This document shows, in pieces, positions 22,131 through 33,475 of a stretch of DNA of 64,000 nt; position 1 is the first letter of the stretch; every line of letters begins with the position of its first letter. The notes under the pieces are model-generated. The model was not told the origin of the DNA and did not search any database. It was given only the letters and a program-made list of their open reading frames with translations. The position numbers were made by a program, and so were the translations under genes. Location: contig WPIO01000047.1 of the NCBI GenBank assembly GCA_009760855.2, positions 62,001 through 126,000 on the forward strand, read 5' to 3'. This DNA is from Cristatella mucedo. Lineage: Eukaryota > Bryozoa > Phylactolaemata > Cristatellidae.

Positions 22131-22368
22131 GTAACAAGTGTGCTTATGCATGCTGACACTGTGCATGCTGCCATTAACCATAACTGCATGCACTACCCAG
22201 TGCATGTCACCCCTAACCGTCTAACCATCTAACCATGTTATGCTTGTTCATTGAGCATGGTACCACTCACCTGTCAATTATGTTTCCTTTACAGCAAATT
22301 TGAAGCGCCTAGAAAGAGATTGAGTTCTCCAAGAGCGCTATAAGAAAAATGTATTATTATTATTATTG
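22131..22368 (+). mobile_element. LINE-A 3' UTR fragment
   Basis: Starts at TGTGCTTATGCATGCTGAC in the 3' UTR and contains a doubled CTAACC word (CCTAACCGTCTAACCATCTAACCATG), the hairpin with a decayed right arm, and a (TTA)n tail. Confidence 0.85.
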
Positions 22369-24088
22369 GTTGTAATGAGATTAAAAAATAACTGACAGTT
22401 ATAGCCGGCATGGTAGCCACAACGTCGGTGTCCCGGACATCGGGACAAATGCCAAATCAATTAGGTCAAATGATTTTTTCCTACTGCTTTAAAAATCAAA
22501 AGTCACAACAAAGTCTGACCCAAAGCTAGGAGCTTTCTGTGGAGTACCCAAATTCTACCTTCTGGTGGCCATGACCAAAAGCCAAGGAACTACACATCAT
22601 ACAACTGAATTCCATTCCTGGCTACCTGGTAAGTACGTTGACATGACACACTTTCTTTTCTAAACTTGTCCAATTAACAAGAAACAGCAGTGCCACTGTG
22701 AGCAAGAAGTTTCAGAGATCCGGCTTCCATTAATTAGGCTGTGCCGTGACAAGAAAATAATAGCAATTACTGGCTGGCACTGCACACCCACTATTTCCCA
22801 TAAATAAATGCTTGCGAAAAATATCTATCGTCAATAGGAAGCTGCAATTGCGAACACTTGACTTGTGGCTTCCCAGCTTGTTGAAGTGATCTCACACAGC
22901 TGGCCGCACAGAAATGTCAGCCTAGAGCAACCATAAGCTCTGCTCTCCGGGAATGCTAGGCTCCCTAGGCGATTTGGTGCCTCAGCTACAATTTCTTGAG
23001 GGACACTAGCAAGTCTGCGTCCTTCACTCAACAGACCGACTCAGTGGTAGGGCTGGAAAAAGGTACATCTCGGACAGCATCTTCGACTTCCATTTAAACC
23101 ATGCAACCAGTACACGTGGAGCCCAAGTTTGCATGCTGGTGAGGCTAAGGTTTGTAGCAGCCACTGGGAAGGCTGGCCGGCCCGTTTTGACATCGCTTTT
23201 AGATAGACTCACAGAACTGTGCAGACTGGGAGCCATACTCTAAAAATTTATTAAAAAACAATCTTGGGTAACTTCGTTTGGGAAGCCTGCAGCCGTGTGC
23301 CGAAGAATCACTCACTGGAAACTTCTTACATTTAGTCCATCTTAAAATAAAAATGGTCAGCTTTCCTCCCGAGAAAAGTTTCGAACTAGTGAGCCTTCGG
23401 CACCGTCCACTAGCCCGTTTAGTCTAACGCAAGCATATACATTTACCCCTTCCCTGAAGAGTTCAAAGCAGTACTGCGACGATGCACCTACATGTTAAAG
23501 ACAAAATAAAACGCATCTTCATAGTGAGAGTATGAAGCTCTGCACCGAAGGCACTCAGCTAGGCAGCCCTCCTAAATCTGCCAAAAAAGAGCTATCATAT
23601 ATCTCATTGGCCCCATCACTCACGGCACAGAAAATGCAGTTGTGTCAACACCAGTGGACTTACTGACAGGTTCACAAGAAGGCAATTCACCTTTTCAGCC
23701 TTATCTCAACAAATAAAAGTGAAAGCCTCATCTCTGTAGAAACAGGTTAAAAAAATGGCAGCCTCATCTTCAGAAAGTACTGCACCTCCCAGTGCGAACC
23801 TTCGAGAAGCCTTTAAGACAATTGTTAGCGGCTACAGCTGGGCTCACGGGCTAGCAAAGCAGAGCTGTGAGGGCATACCACGTGACAATGCTTTTTGGAC
23901 TCACCTTGGGGGAGTGGCTCAAGGCCTCTACCCTAAAACCTTATAGCCAACTCGCCTTATAGGCATCAACAGCTGTCATGGTAAGTCGAGCTATTGGGCA
24001 ATGCTGCTGCCAGTTCACAAGACGGCAACGCCTCTTAAATGCAAAACAACAGCAGGAGAATAGTATCATGTAGGTCGAAGATTTGAGA
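22369..24088. other. Unassigned region, 1.7 kb
   Basis: No repeat family recognised. Minus-strand frames at 22831-23031 and 23024-23236 and a plus-strand frame at 23755-23946 (a good ATG context, AAAAATGG) are the most protein-like, but none has convincing splice sites or domains. Confidence 0.35.
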
Positions 24089-24267
24089 TAATAAATAAAT
24101 CCTAGCTGATTAAACAGCCTCTTTTTGCATAGCGACAGAAGAGCCTTTACGGCTATCACCACCACTTGCAGAGGCGATAAAGAATCGCCCACTGCAGGAA
24201 TCGAACACACGACCTCGGGACTGAGGTCGTGAAAGCAACCGCCTTACCTAGTGTGCCATAACGGCTC
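24089..24267 (-). mobile_element. SINE-2 copy
   Basis: Minus-strand tRNA-derived SINE. The head (right end) reads GGCACACTAGGTAAGGCGGT, with TGGCACACTAGG as a degenerate A box, then GTGTTCGATTCCTG as a B box. The body has GGTGATAGCCGTAAAGGCTC and the tail GCTGTTTAATCAGCTAGGA plus TTTATTTATTA. The internal Pol III promoter boxes identify it as a SINE rather than a tRNA gene. Confidence 0.9.
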
Positions 24268-24847
24268 TGGTTCGATACAAGTTCTTTCATCAGAAAGTCA
24301 ATAAGCACCTGATTTTGTCACCAGTGCGCACAAATTTAGTTGACTGTCACAAGACTAGCTAATTCGAATTTAATGCAGATCTCGAGTGCACACAACGTTT
24401 AAGGAAATTCTGCAGAAGAGGAGTTGGGTAGCGTAGATCCGGTCATCGTCTATGGATTCGCTGGTTGGATGTGAGGAGCTTTAGCACGCTTTCCACAGTA
24501 TTTACCACAGTACTGTTTTATTACAGCTTTCTCATTAGGTTGATGGCAGGAACGATGGTCATCACCCAGCTTTGGCATCACAGCGACCTTCTGGAGCTGT
24601 CACCTTGTGGCAAAAGCACAGAAGTCAACAGTGGCTACTGCCACTGCCACTTTCAGCTGGCTTGCAGTGAAAGGAAAGTTCAGCTGCGGCCAAATTTCGC
24701 TCTTGCAAATTTTACTAGTCGACAAAGTTTAGCGCTACGAAGAAGGCCCAGAGGTTAGTCCTGCTAATTTTGCCTCCCCCCACCCTCAAGGGCAACAAAG
24801 GTCAGTGTTCCAGGATGACAGACGCCAAGCTGGTTTGGTGAGTTTTC

Positions 24848-24916
24848 TTTTCTCCTGCGCAACACCGACTTAGGCTTTATGGCTTTGTGGAATTACAGAC
24901 GGAGATATATTACATA
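24848..24916 (+). mobile_element. LINE-B 3' scrap, about 70 bases
   Basis: TCTCCTGCGCAACACC, CTTTATGGCTTTGTGG and ACAGACGGAGATATATTACA match the LINE-B terminus. Only the terminal part is present; SINE-1 follows directly. Confidence 0.7.
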
Positions 24917-24921
24917 TATTT

Positions 24922-25058
24922 GGTCCAGCAGTTGAGGTGCTCGCTCCGACCAAGGTCTGGCTGAGGTGGTGGGCTCCAGTCCCGAGGCATAAGTGAAGTG
25001 CCTGAATAGAGATTAAGTTCTGCTGAGGCGCTGTACAAATAAATTTTATTTAATTATA
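24922..25058 (+). mobile_element. SINE-1 copy
   Basis: tRNA-like head TGGTCCAGCAGTTGAGGTGC (A-box side) and GTGGGCTCCAGTCCCGAGGC (weakened B box), then a LINE-A-like tail GTGAAGTGCCTGAATAGAGA...GAGGCGCTGTACAAAT and an AT-rich end. Confidence 0.8.
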
Positions 25059-25060
25059 TT

Positions 25061-25469
25061 AAGTGACAGTGCTGCAGGAACTATGCACAACACTACTTAT
25101 CGTTATATGAAGACACTCATAGCCACCGGGCAAGAACTCCTCAAGCTAGTAACATGGACTGCTCCGTCCCCAGGTAACCATAGAAACAAAAGACTCCCTA
25201 GTTCCCTGAAGCCAACGGAAAGCTGAATGGAGCAGAAAGCTGACCAGGGCAGATGCGTCTTTGGGTCCAAGGTGGCAGTGTTGAGTAAAAAACTACCCTT
25301 CGTTATAATATACGCACTGCTATTTGCTTGTTAAGTTTGAACACAGCAAAGCTGCATCTACATTGCATGCTTATTCAGAATTTTTTTAATACGTTTTCTC
25401 CCTCCCAGGACTGTCCCATCCGTGAAAATCTCGATGGTACGACCAGCTATTTGCAAGCAATAAGCCGAG
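25061..25469. other. Unassigned spacer
   Basis: Nothing recognised before the purine-rich tract. Confidence 0.4.
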
Positions 25470-25715
25470 CGAAGATAAGAAGGGAGGGAAGGAGGAGAGC
25501 AAGAGAGGAAGGGAGGGCGGAAGAGAGGGAGGGATGGAGAAAGAGAGAGGGATAGGGAGGGAGGGAGGGAGAGAGGGGGAGGGAGGGAGAGAAGAACATG
25601 GAGAGAGGGAGGGGGAGGGAAGGAGAGAGAGAGAGAGAGAGAGAGAGAGCAAGGGAGAGAGAGGGGGAGGGAGAGAGAGTGTGTGAAGGAGGGAGGGGAG
25701 AGTGAGGACACACAC
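25470..25715. repeat. Purine-rich (GGGA/GA)n tract
   Basis: About 245 bases almost entirely G and A on the plus strand, with GGGAGGGAGGGA and a (GA)n core near 25625-25650. Leu/Ser/Pro-rich minus-strand readings across it are artefacts. Such tracts can form triplex or G-quadruplex structures in vitro. Confidence 0.95.
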
Positions 25716-26324
25716 ACATGCATGCACACACAAAAACAGAGGGGAAGAGCTCCCGGTGCAAGCTGTACCTTCAAGCCTGATTAAATTTGCAGCAGTGCTG
25801 CCAAGGTCATAAGAACAAGGTCAGAAAGCCTGCACGAGAGAGATTAGTCCAGTACTGTGCATCTCCATTAATGACAGCAATGGAGGCAAGCACCTAGCAA
25901 GCAGCAAGCATGGCTCGAAGGCCTCCCAGTTAGGATAGGATGAATTACGATCATGAATAATGCAACCAGCACGATCTGCACGACTCTAAATCCAAGCCAT
26001 GATATCAGTAGGCTAGAGCACTTGCGCTAGCCTTACGGACAGCACAGTGCGGCCGTTTTGACTCCGTCGTTTGTAATTGAGCTACCGCCTACCAGCATAC
26101 CGGCAGGTCTCTAGCTATCGACTTCTCTTTAGTGAGTGACATATTTGACGTCACACAGAAAATTGCCCTATCAAGAAAGCTTCATGAGCCTGGAGAAGCT
26201 CTAATTCCTTCCAAATATGCTCAACACGCTAGAAAAACTCCGTCGTGTGTGTCGGAGAGTTTTCTCTGTAACACATCTTTAATTTTGAAATCCTACTCAA
26301 AATACTGCCTGGACAGAAACATTT
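25716..26324. other. Unassigned spacer
   Basis: No family or exon evidence. A 66-codon plus-strand frame (26132-26332) is unsupported. Confidence 0.4.
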
Positions 26325-26500
26325 CACACTAGGTAAGGCGGCTGCTTTCACGACTTCGGTCCCGAGGTCGTGGTTTCGATTCCTGCGGTGGGCGATTCTT
26401 TATCGACACTGCAAGTGGTGGTGATTGCCATCAAGGCTCTTCTGTCGCTATACAAAAAGAGGCTGTTTAATCAGCTAGGATTTATTTATTTATTTCATGT
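26325..26500 (+). mobile_element. SINE-2 copy
   Basis: Plus-strand copy with an intact-looking head (CACACTAGGTAAGGCGGCTG, GTGGTTTCGATTCCTGCGGT), the body word AAGGCTCTTCTGTCGCTATA, and the tail AATCAGCTAGGATTTATTTA. Confidence 0.9.
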
Positions 26501-26597
26501 CCTATTCATATAAAATATTAGGGACTGCTTGCTTCGACTCACAAGGCTCAACACAGCTCTTTCATTACAAGCTAGGCTGCCACACGAGCTACTATTA

Positions 26598-28200
26598 ACA
26601 AGAATAGTAATAGCAATACATTTCTGGAGCAACCTCAGAGAACTAAATCGCTTTTAGGCACTTTATCTCACTTTTAAAGGCAGTATGTAAATACATTTAG
26701 AGATACCATGCACACTGTCAGCATGCATTTAAACACAAAGGACAAATCACAAGAATGCAGCCATGAAAGTGAGGAAAGTGCGTTTATTTTAGCTTCTTTT
26801 AAATGTCAAGCCTTAAGATCTCGTGACATCAACTGTCAACTGTGAGTTCCATACATTTTCAGCATATGAACTAAAGGTACTATCTCCGAAGGATTTGAAG
26901 TCGGTTCGAGGCACAGCTATATGATTTGATTCAGGAGAATGGTTGGTACGGTGACTGGTACCTGACTGGGGAGCATTTCTGATAAGTAGGCTAGGGCAAG
27001 AGAATGATCTAAAAAGAGTTTAAACACCTCAATCACGTCAATCCGCTGTTTGATGCGGAGCTAGTGCAGGTCGGAGAGAAGTTGTGTAATGTGGCAACTA
27101 TGCCTTTAACGACAGACAAGCCTAACTGCCCAGTTTTGCATCATCTGTAAGCACCTTATTGCTTAGGCCAGAGCAACTGCACATAGAATGTTAAAGAAGT
27201 CGAAACGGGGTGTCAAAAATGCAGGGACCAACTTGGATGTGGCAACCCTGTCTAAGCAGGCCCAAATGTTTACAAAGTTGCATAGCTGTAGGGCACTAGA
27301 CTATACTGTGGAGCTGATGTGGTCGTCGAATAAAACGTCACTGATTCAGGACACTAAGATTTAGTACATATGCTATAAAACATAGCTGGCAGAGCCATTT
27401 CAGAGTTCAATTTCCGAGCGACATAAGATATTCTCATAATCAGTAAGTTGGCTTTACAGTAAAGCAATTTGAGAGGTTTGCTGCCATCCAAGCATGGATG
27501 TCAGCAAAACATTCAGCAAGGGCATTCAGAGAGTTTACATGCTGGATGGATGGAAGGTATCACAGCTTAGGTACAGCTGTGTGTCATCGGCACAGACATG
27601 AAAGCTTAGATAATGCTTGCCGATCACATCGACAAGAGGGAGAGTTTAAACTGTAAAAAGAAAGAGACCGAGCACAGAGCCCTGAGGTACACCGTACTTC
27701 AGTGCCTTCTTTGATGACTGCTGCCATTGACATCTGCGCTCTGGATTTTCCCACTAAGATAGGACCCATAGCTTAGCAATGCAGGGCCAGTAATGCACAG
27801 GCATGTGTAATAAATAGATCCTTGAGAAGGACATGGTAATCAACAGTCTCAAAAGCTGTCGAAAGATCCAGCAAAACAAGCAAAGACTTTACGAAAGCCT
27901 GCATCACTGAGAAGGTATAACCAAAGCAATGCTGATCACGTCAGGGAGTTATTAAGCTCTAAAAACGTAATAACATTTACTTGCTTAGTTTGAACTTTGG
28001 TGTAAGAGTATAGCTGGCTTATAACTACTCGTTCCACTCTCTTTGCTAGGAAAATAATGTGGCAGACTGGGCTTCAGTTGTTAAGTTCTCATGGTCTATG
28101 TTGCCTTAATGAGTGGCCTAAAAATAGCCTCTGTGAAAGATGCAGGGACAATACATGAGGCTAAGAATATATTTATTATATTAGCAGTGAATGGCAGCAG
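26598..28200 (-). mobile_element. LINE-A copy, about 1.6 kb, old and highly diverged
   Basis: The longest of the old copies. In family order the plus strand shows a degraded hairpin (26630-26665), CACACTGTCAGCATGCATTT, TAATGTGGCAACTATGCC, CAGTTTTGCATCATCTGTAA, a region equivalent to FYADDTQLY (about 27570-27600), GAGCACAGAGCCCTGAGG, and CAAAAGCTGTCGAAAGATCCAGCA (the DLSAAFD region, about 27850). It reaches upstream of DLSAAFD to about 28190. Every frame is broken. Its divergence from the copies at 12834, 20245 and 51967 shows that the family was active over a long time. Confidence 0.75.
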
Positions 28201-28369
28201 CATATCTATACAGCAATAGGACAGAGGGAATAAGGTCTAGAGGAGTTGCAGTCTTCTTAGACATACATGGATCATACTAACTCCATGAAGTACTAGGGAT
28301 ATGAAATTTAAGATGAGGTCACTAGAGGCTTGCTTGAATGCAGACCATTGATATGCTGCACGGAATTGA

Positions 28370-28372
<3 letters not shown>

Positions 28373-28434
<62 letters not shown>

Positions 28435-28466
28435 TCCCTCCTCGTCTGTCTCTCTCTCTTTTTCGC

Positions 28467-28503
<37 letters not shown>
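28373..28503. repeat. (TC)n microsatellite
   Basis: Two (CT)n blocks separated by a short interrupted segment. Ser/Leu and Arg/Glu readings across it are artefacts. Confidence 0.97.
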
Positions 28504-28504
<1 letters not shown>

Positions 28505-29234
28505 GCTCTTACAAAAGACAAGCTCGGAATTGGATGAATCCTTCCCGAAATGCCTATTTAGCTCTCATCAAGCCTAATTGTCCCCATTTAAAAACAAATC
28601 ATGAAGTTGTAAACAAGGGCCGCTGTACAGACCTCTTTAATCCCTAAAGGAGAAATTAGGTAGAATTTCTCATAAAAAGCTGGCATCTACTAAATAATAA
28701 ATCACGAAAAATCTCACTTTGCTTTGGAAGGTAGCCCGAGTAGCCACTGCCACGGCTGGTAAGCTCCACTATCATGAGCTGCCTTTAAAATAATACCAAT
28801 TTTCAGTTTAGGCTCGACTTTCAACTATGAGAGTGTGCTGTGCACTCCCTTTTTACCTGTATATATGCACATTTCATACAATCTTTTCTCATCGCTAAAA
28901 ATCAGATAGGAAATCAACTGATGCATCTATTTATGAATTATGTGCTCATTCAAAATATATTGGTTTAGGGTAGGCTCAAGCATACCCTCGATCTTCATGT
29001 CGAAGGCATTACCTGCTGATGCATTAGTTAGCCCTCCCTAAAAGGCAAAATGCAATCTGCAACATCGTATCAGCCGTCACTGGACTTGGTCTAAAAGCTA
29101 TTTCTGTTAAATTTAAGCAGATATAAATAATAAAGCCAGCAGTGCCTGACAGCATTCGTAAGGGTCAACATGTCAATTGTTGCTGCGATGTCATTATGCA
29201 CCCTCACAAAGAAAAAAAGTAGAAGTAGATTGAA
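28504..29234. other. Unassigned spacer
   Basis: No repeats or exons recognised. Confidence 0.4.
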
Positions 29235-29409
29235 ATTGCTGACTCTGTGCATGTCACCCCTAACCCTATTATTCATTTTGTTTGTTTATCAAGCATGATA
29301 TTACTCACCATTCAATTGCATTTCTCCTTTGCATCAAATGTAAAGCGCCTAGAGAGAGATTGAGTTCTCTGAGGGCGCTTTATCAAGTGCATTATTATTA
29401 TTATTATTA
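29235..29409 (+). mobile_element. LINE-A 3' end
   Basis: 3' UTR from CTGACTCTGTGCATGTCACC through an intact hairpin (AAAGCGCC at about 29341, GGCGCTTT at about 29375) to a (TTA)n tail. Confidence 0.9.
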
Positions 29410-29601
29410 AATAGCAGTGCTGAGACTGTCAGGGATGCTGGCGCTTCGATCATACATACGCTAGCTATGCTGAGCCGAAATAATTGCTAGATCAATGTCT
29501 AGCTGCCACCGAGCTACAAGCCTAATGGTGATTACATCTTAGCTATACAAATCCCATCACGGTTGTATATCAGCCCACCGGGACACCCACAAGTCATAGC
29601 A

Positions 29602-29682
29602 AGAGCAAATGTAAAGCGCCTGGAAAGAGATTAAGTTCTCTGAGGGCGCTTTATCAAGTACATTATTATTATTATTATTAAG
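29602..29682 (+). mobile_element. LINE-A terminal 80 bases
   Basis: Only AAATGTAAAGCGCCTGG, the intact hairpin and TTATTATTATTATT. One of the shortest insertions in the window; it contains little more than the presumed reverse transcriptase recognition structure. Confidence 0.9.
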
Positions 29683-29739
29683 AAGACTTGCAGTTCCAGA
29701 ATGTGGCATCGGTTGAAGTGTGAGAACAGGTTGCAAGTA

Positions 29740-30059
29740 GCCTCACTAAGATCAAACATGTGTGATATCGCCTATAGATTATTGCAACTTCCTTTATTCA
29801 GGACTCCCGACCTTAGTCCCCAATCGTGCGCAACTCGTACAAAACTCAGTGTCTCGTCTGATCTATCGGTCACTAGCTTCCAATAAAACTGATTTCATGC
29901 GACTCAGTCTGGCACTATAGATCACTTCACTTGCTTGCACAAACCTACTTATCCGATGTCCTTCCCCTTCTGCATGCTCTCGAAACACCAGCTCCTCCGC
30001 ATCTAGTCATCTCGCTGCACTAGCATGTAGTTGAAATCTTTGGTGATCGAGCTATTGAG
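29740..30059 (+). mobile_element. LINE-C copy 1, part 1
   Basis: Plus-strand C-terminal ORF2 remnant of another CR1/L2-like family: CNFLYSGLPTLVPNRAQLVQN-like coding in broken frames, CLHKPTYPMSFPF-like and FGDRAIE ending at 30059. A second copy of the family is at 36100-36775. An insertion of about 307 bases breaks it after the codons for GDRAIE. Confidence 0.55.
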
Positions 30060-30366
30060 ATCGTAATGGAGAATGCATACGCCAGCCTACGACAGTGCCG
30101 AGCCTAGCTGTTGTAGTCTGCCGGCGCTAGGCTGGGAAGGCCCTCCCAACCTTAACGGACCAATCGACGCACAGCGTTCCTGCTGCTGGCGCTAGCAATG
30201 GTCAGGCAAATCGGAGCACATCGTTCCTGGGTGCAGACGACTGAAGCTCCGGTTTCAATGACGTCTGCGAAAGAGTTGTCGATTAAACCTCGTTGAGATC
30301 GGTTGTGTTCCGAGTGCTCCAAGTCGTTTGCTCTTCAGTAATACACGCACACACATGCTCACAACA
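30060..30366. mobile_element. Insertion of about 307 bases within LINE-C, LTR-like
   Basis: The host LINE-C reading (GDRAIE, then AFGLHALQIWNWLS) is split by this block, and GAG occurs on both sides (30057-30059 and 30367-30369). The right end is CATGCTCACAACA, so on the minus strand it begins TGTTGTGAGCATG, close to the start of LTR-X copy 1. The minus-strand end CGATCTCA could give the CA terminus. A GATTAAACC word lies near 30280. I infer a solo LTR or similar element; no second copy is in the window. Confidence 0.4.
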
Positions 30367-30800
30367 GAGCCTTCGGCTTGCATGCACTACAAATCTGGAA
30401 CTGGCTTTCAGCTATGGTCACTACTGGCAATGATCTTGCATGTTTAAATTCTCAGCTCAAGATGCATCAACCCCAGTCACCTTTCCATTTGTTGCAGTAA
30501 CATTGCCCACATTTCTTGTTGAGAGCACTTTGCATGCCTACCTTTGCTTTGCCTTGGTTTACATGAAATTTGCATGTTACTAGCCATAGACCTTACAAAC
30601 CATATGCTCCGAGTGTCTTTACATTTGCTTTAGCATGCTGGCCTAACCATGCTAGCTTTTGGCTGTTGCAAGCTAGATACCGAGCACGTCATTTACCACT
30701 GAGTATTAAGACTTTGGCAGCAAGTCGGAAAGCACTTAGATGAAGGTTAAGTTATCTTGGGATTCCATATAAACTACTTGTTATAATTATAATAACTAAT
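30367..30800 (+). mobile_element. LINE-C copy 1, part 2
   Basis: Continues with AFGLHALQIWNWLSAMVTTGND, then the 3' UTR shared with copy 2 (CATGTTACTAGCC, TACAAACxxATGC), and ends at an AT-rich terminus (TTATAATTATAATAACTAAT). Confidence 0.55.
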
Positions 30801-31520
30801 AAAAATATAATTAAAAGCAACATATTTCTTGTCTGCACTCCCTTTAATTAATTCTTTACTAGAATGGAAAATTATGTGAGATTCTAATCAAGTGTTCTCT
30901 TCTGGGGCTGCATTTTGCGATCTGATAACTAAATCCTGGCAGATATTGTAATTTTCCATCGGCTTGAAGAAATCTCACTTATAATGCACAATGACCGCGA
31001 TCGAAGTAGAAAATTTTTTCAGCTAAAGGTAAACGAATCAGGCTACCTGCGACAAAACGTACCATCGTTATGATCTCTTGTCAACATCAACCTTCGCTCG
31101 GCTGCTGTCTGAGGTGACTTCTCGTCATGATCACGGTGCCGGTGCAAGGTGCGAGCTAAGAACAAAGATTTCAAAGAGCTGAGTATAGTTCAGAAGTATG
31201 ATATTCATTGTATTCAGCCAAAAAAGTGAAAAAGGGCGCACAAAATCACTGCAAATTGTAATGCTCATATGACATGCAAGTACAATGGCACAGTAGACGT
31301 TCACATTCAGTACATAAGCACTGTAGCTAAGTACACACAGTACCGTATGTGAGCATTGTCGAGTCCTAATTGCAATGAAAAGTTGGGTCATCAACAGTTA
31401 CACAAAGCCATGTTAAGCCATAGCAAGAGAGGTATAAGCACAGAATGTTCAAGCTCACTCCGAAAAAGATTCCAGCAATTAATACTGTCACGATAAAGCT
31501 GTGCACCACCTCTTCGGTTT
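30801..31520. other. Unassigned region
   Basis: No repeat recognised. A minus-strand reading near 31440-31515 has a hydrophobic segment (FIVTVLIAGIFFGVSL) followed by GTGAGC, but its upstream end runs into LINE-B and no acceptor is visible. Confidence 0.35.
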
Positions 31521-31883
31521 CATAATGTATCTCCGTCTGTAACTCCACAAAGTCATAAAGACCATGTGGGTGATACGCAGGAGAGTTTTGTATAGCGCAC
31601 TCACAGCCTAAGCGGCTTTCGGTACTCATTCGGTAGCCAACAGACTTCGTCTCACGCAACAAAGAGAAAGTGGGAAGCATAGCAGAGTCAGGTGAGCAGT
31701 TGAGGTAGTGAGTAGCATAGAAGTAGCAGCTCAGGACTGCTGAAAAAAGATGTGCCATAGTCGGCAGTAGGAGAGTAGTTGTCGTTGCGTAAGATTTGTG
31801 GAAGTGAGTTTCACAGTCTAGGACCTGCAGAGCTAAAGCTTCTGTCGCCAACTGTCTTTAAGCGGAGGAATGGGACAGCTAAT
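31521..31883 (-). mobile_element. LINE-B 3' copy
   Basis: Minus-strand C-terminal region (SAVLSCYFYATHYLNCS, LLRETKSVGYRM, ESRLGCECAIQNSP) and terminus ATAATGTATCTCCGTC on the plus strand. It is 5'-truncated at about 31883 and very similar to the copy at 6567-7895. Confidence 0.88.
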
Positions 31884-32482
31884 ATACATGCCTGTATACC
31901 TTCAAAGTCAGCTCACTCATTTTCCTCGTGCATATTAGCCTCAATTACGTAATGAAATTCACAGCAATATTAGTAAAAACCAACGCAGATAGATGCCAAC
32001 CATTTCATCATCCTTCTCTGCCTATCAGGCATTCCAACATGCTGCAGTAGACATGAGACAATCAGCCAAGTACTATCCCTTCTTCAGTTTACGATGGGCC
32101 ACACCGAGCACAAACCATAAGGAGGCCAGCCCATGCCATTTTCTCATTCGATGCCATGTGCTGGCAGCAAAGTGCTCATCCATTTTTTGCCCCAACGCAC
32201 CTTCTAACGAACGACCTTGGTTGCGACCTTCCAGAAACTAGCCATTTAATTCTTAATTGCATGAGGTCTAAGCAGAGTAAACGTGGCAAAAGATGGCTAG
32301 ACCAGCCAGAGCTTGCTAAAATTAAACTACGTGTATTAGAGTTGCTCTAGACTATGTAGGAAACAGTCCGGTTGCTTTCCCACATAGATCTTGGTCCTTA
32401 ACTTGCATATCGTGTTTTGTTTTATGCCCATGCAATGAATATAACTAGTCTCTCGGCTGAAAAAGTCTCCATGTCCATTAGT
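31884..32482. other. Unassigned; possible remnant of a zinc-knuckle reading
   Basis: A plus-strand frame at 32156-32350 contains GCDLPETSHLILNC, similar to the C...ET..H.L..C pattern near the end of some non-LTR ORF2 proteins. Without more sequence this is only suggestive. Confidence 0.25.
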
Positions 32483-33475
32483 GATAATAATAACAATAAT
32501 AACACACTTGATAAAGCAACTCCAGATATCTCAGTCTCTCTCTAGGCGCTTTACATTAGCTGATGCAAAGGGTAGCAATTTTACAATGGGTGACAGGGCA
32601 AGTAGACTAGAGACATTTCAAAATGAGAGTAATAAAACCTGACATGCGAAGCATCAACAAGATGCCTAGGCAAAAATTCAGTGGCCCACACAGTTCAATT
32701 GGCCGCCGATCTCCATAGAGATTATGCATACACAAGTGATGACAGCTAAGCTATGTGGCTTGATACTTGAAAGCATGCCAGGGCTGGCAGTTACAACTGA
32801 CATACTTGATTACAGTATGCACAATTGAAGCACACATAACAGAAAGGAACATTGGTGTAGCACCCTTAGAGAACTTCATCTATTTCAAAAAACTTGATTT
32901 TGCTAAGCAAATGATGTGCGGAAAATATGGGGCTTCAGCTTCTTTATAAAGGTCGTCATGTCAATAGGTGTTGCGTCGTCAGTTGATTGTAAGTTATAAT
33001 CTTTGCAAGCATACAGATTTAAGGCACGGTCTCCAAAGGAATTTAGGTTGCTTGGAGGCACTGCTAAAAGACACGAATAAGAATATAATGTATCTTCGGC
33101 TGTAACTCCTCAGAGCAGAATGAGTGGTGGTGCGATGAGAAGCCTGATAGGGAAGTATTTCAAATTGGTATGCCAAAGCAAAAGGATAATGAGACTTAGA
33201 GTTGAGTGACAGCTCCTTGAAGTCAAAACACTGCTTGACAGGGATGGGGAAGCCATTGCAGGAGGTGAGAAGTTGTGTAAGATGACTATTGTGATGCTTC
33301 CAGCAGACAAGCCTAGCTGCAGAGTTTTGCACCAGCTGTAATCGCTTGATTGCGCATGCCGGTAGGCCAGCAAGCAGTGAGTTACAGAAATCGAGACGGG
33401 ATGTCACATATACATGGACCAATTTAGACGTGGTATCCCTATTTAAAAAAGACTCTTGGCAATGTTATGTACCTG
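32483..33475 (-). mobile_element. LINE-A copy, old, with an internal foreign segment
   Basis: The tail (TAATAACAATAATAAC) and hairpin are at 32483-32560. The body resumes at about 32940 with TCTTTATAAAGGTCGTCATG and runs to 33470 with MVHVYVTSRLDFCNSLLAGLP, LQLVQNSAARLVC and FDFKELSL. About 330 bases between the 3' UTR and the body do not match other copies. A scrap at 33080-33115 matches the LINE-B terminus. Confidence 0.7.

Noticed and set aside
22831-23236. Two adjacent minus-strand frames that could be exons
   Set aside because: No consistent acceptor and donor pair and no recognised domain.
23755-23946. Plus-strand frame with a good start context (AAAAATGG)
   Set aside because: Only 63 codons, no motif, and no clear donor in frame.
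24180-24267. A tRNA gene
   Set aside because: A- and B-box-like words are present, but the cloverleaf is not closed and a SINE-2 body and tail follow; the same unit recurs several times.
25358-25774. Long Leu/Ser/Pro-rich minus-strand reading
   Set aside because: It is the translation of a purine-rich simple-sequence tract.
28237-28647. Arg/Glu and Ser/Leu repetitive proteins
   Set aside because: Translations of a (TC)n microsatellite in both directions.
31440-31520. Hydrophobic minus-strand reading next to LINE-B with a GTGAGC word
   Set aside because: The upstream side is LINE-B sequence and no acceptor is visible, so it looks like a chance membrane-like frame.
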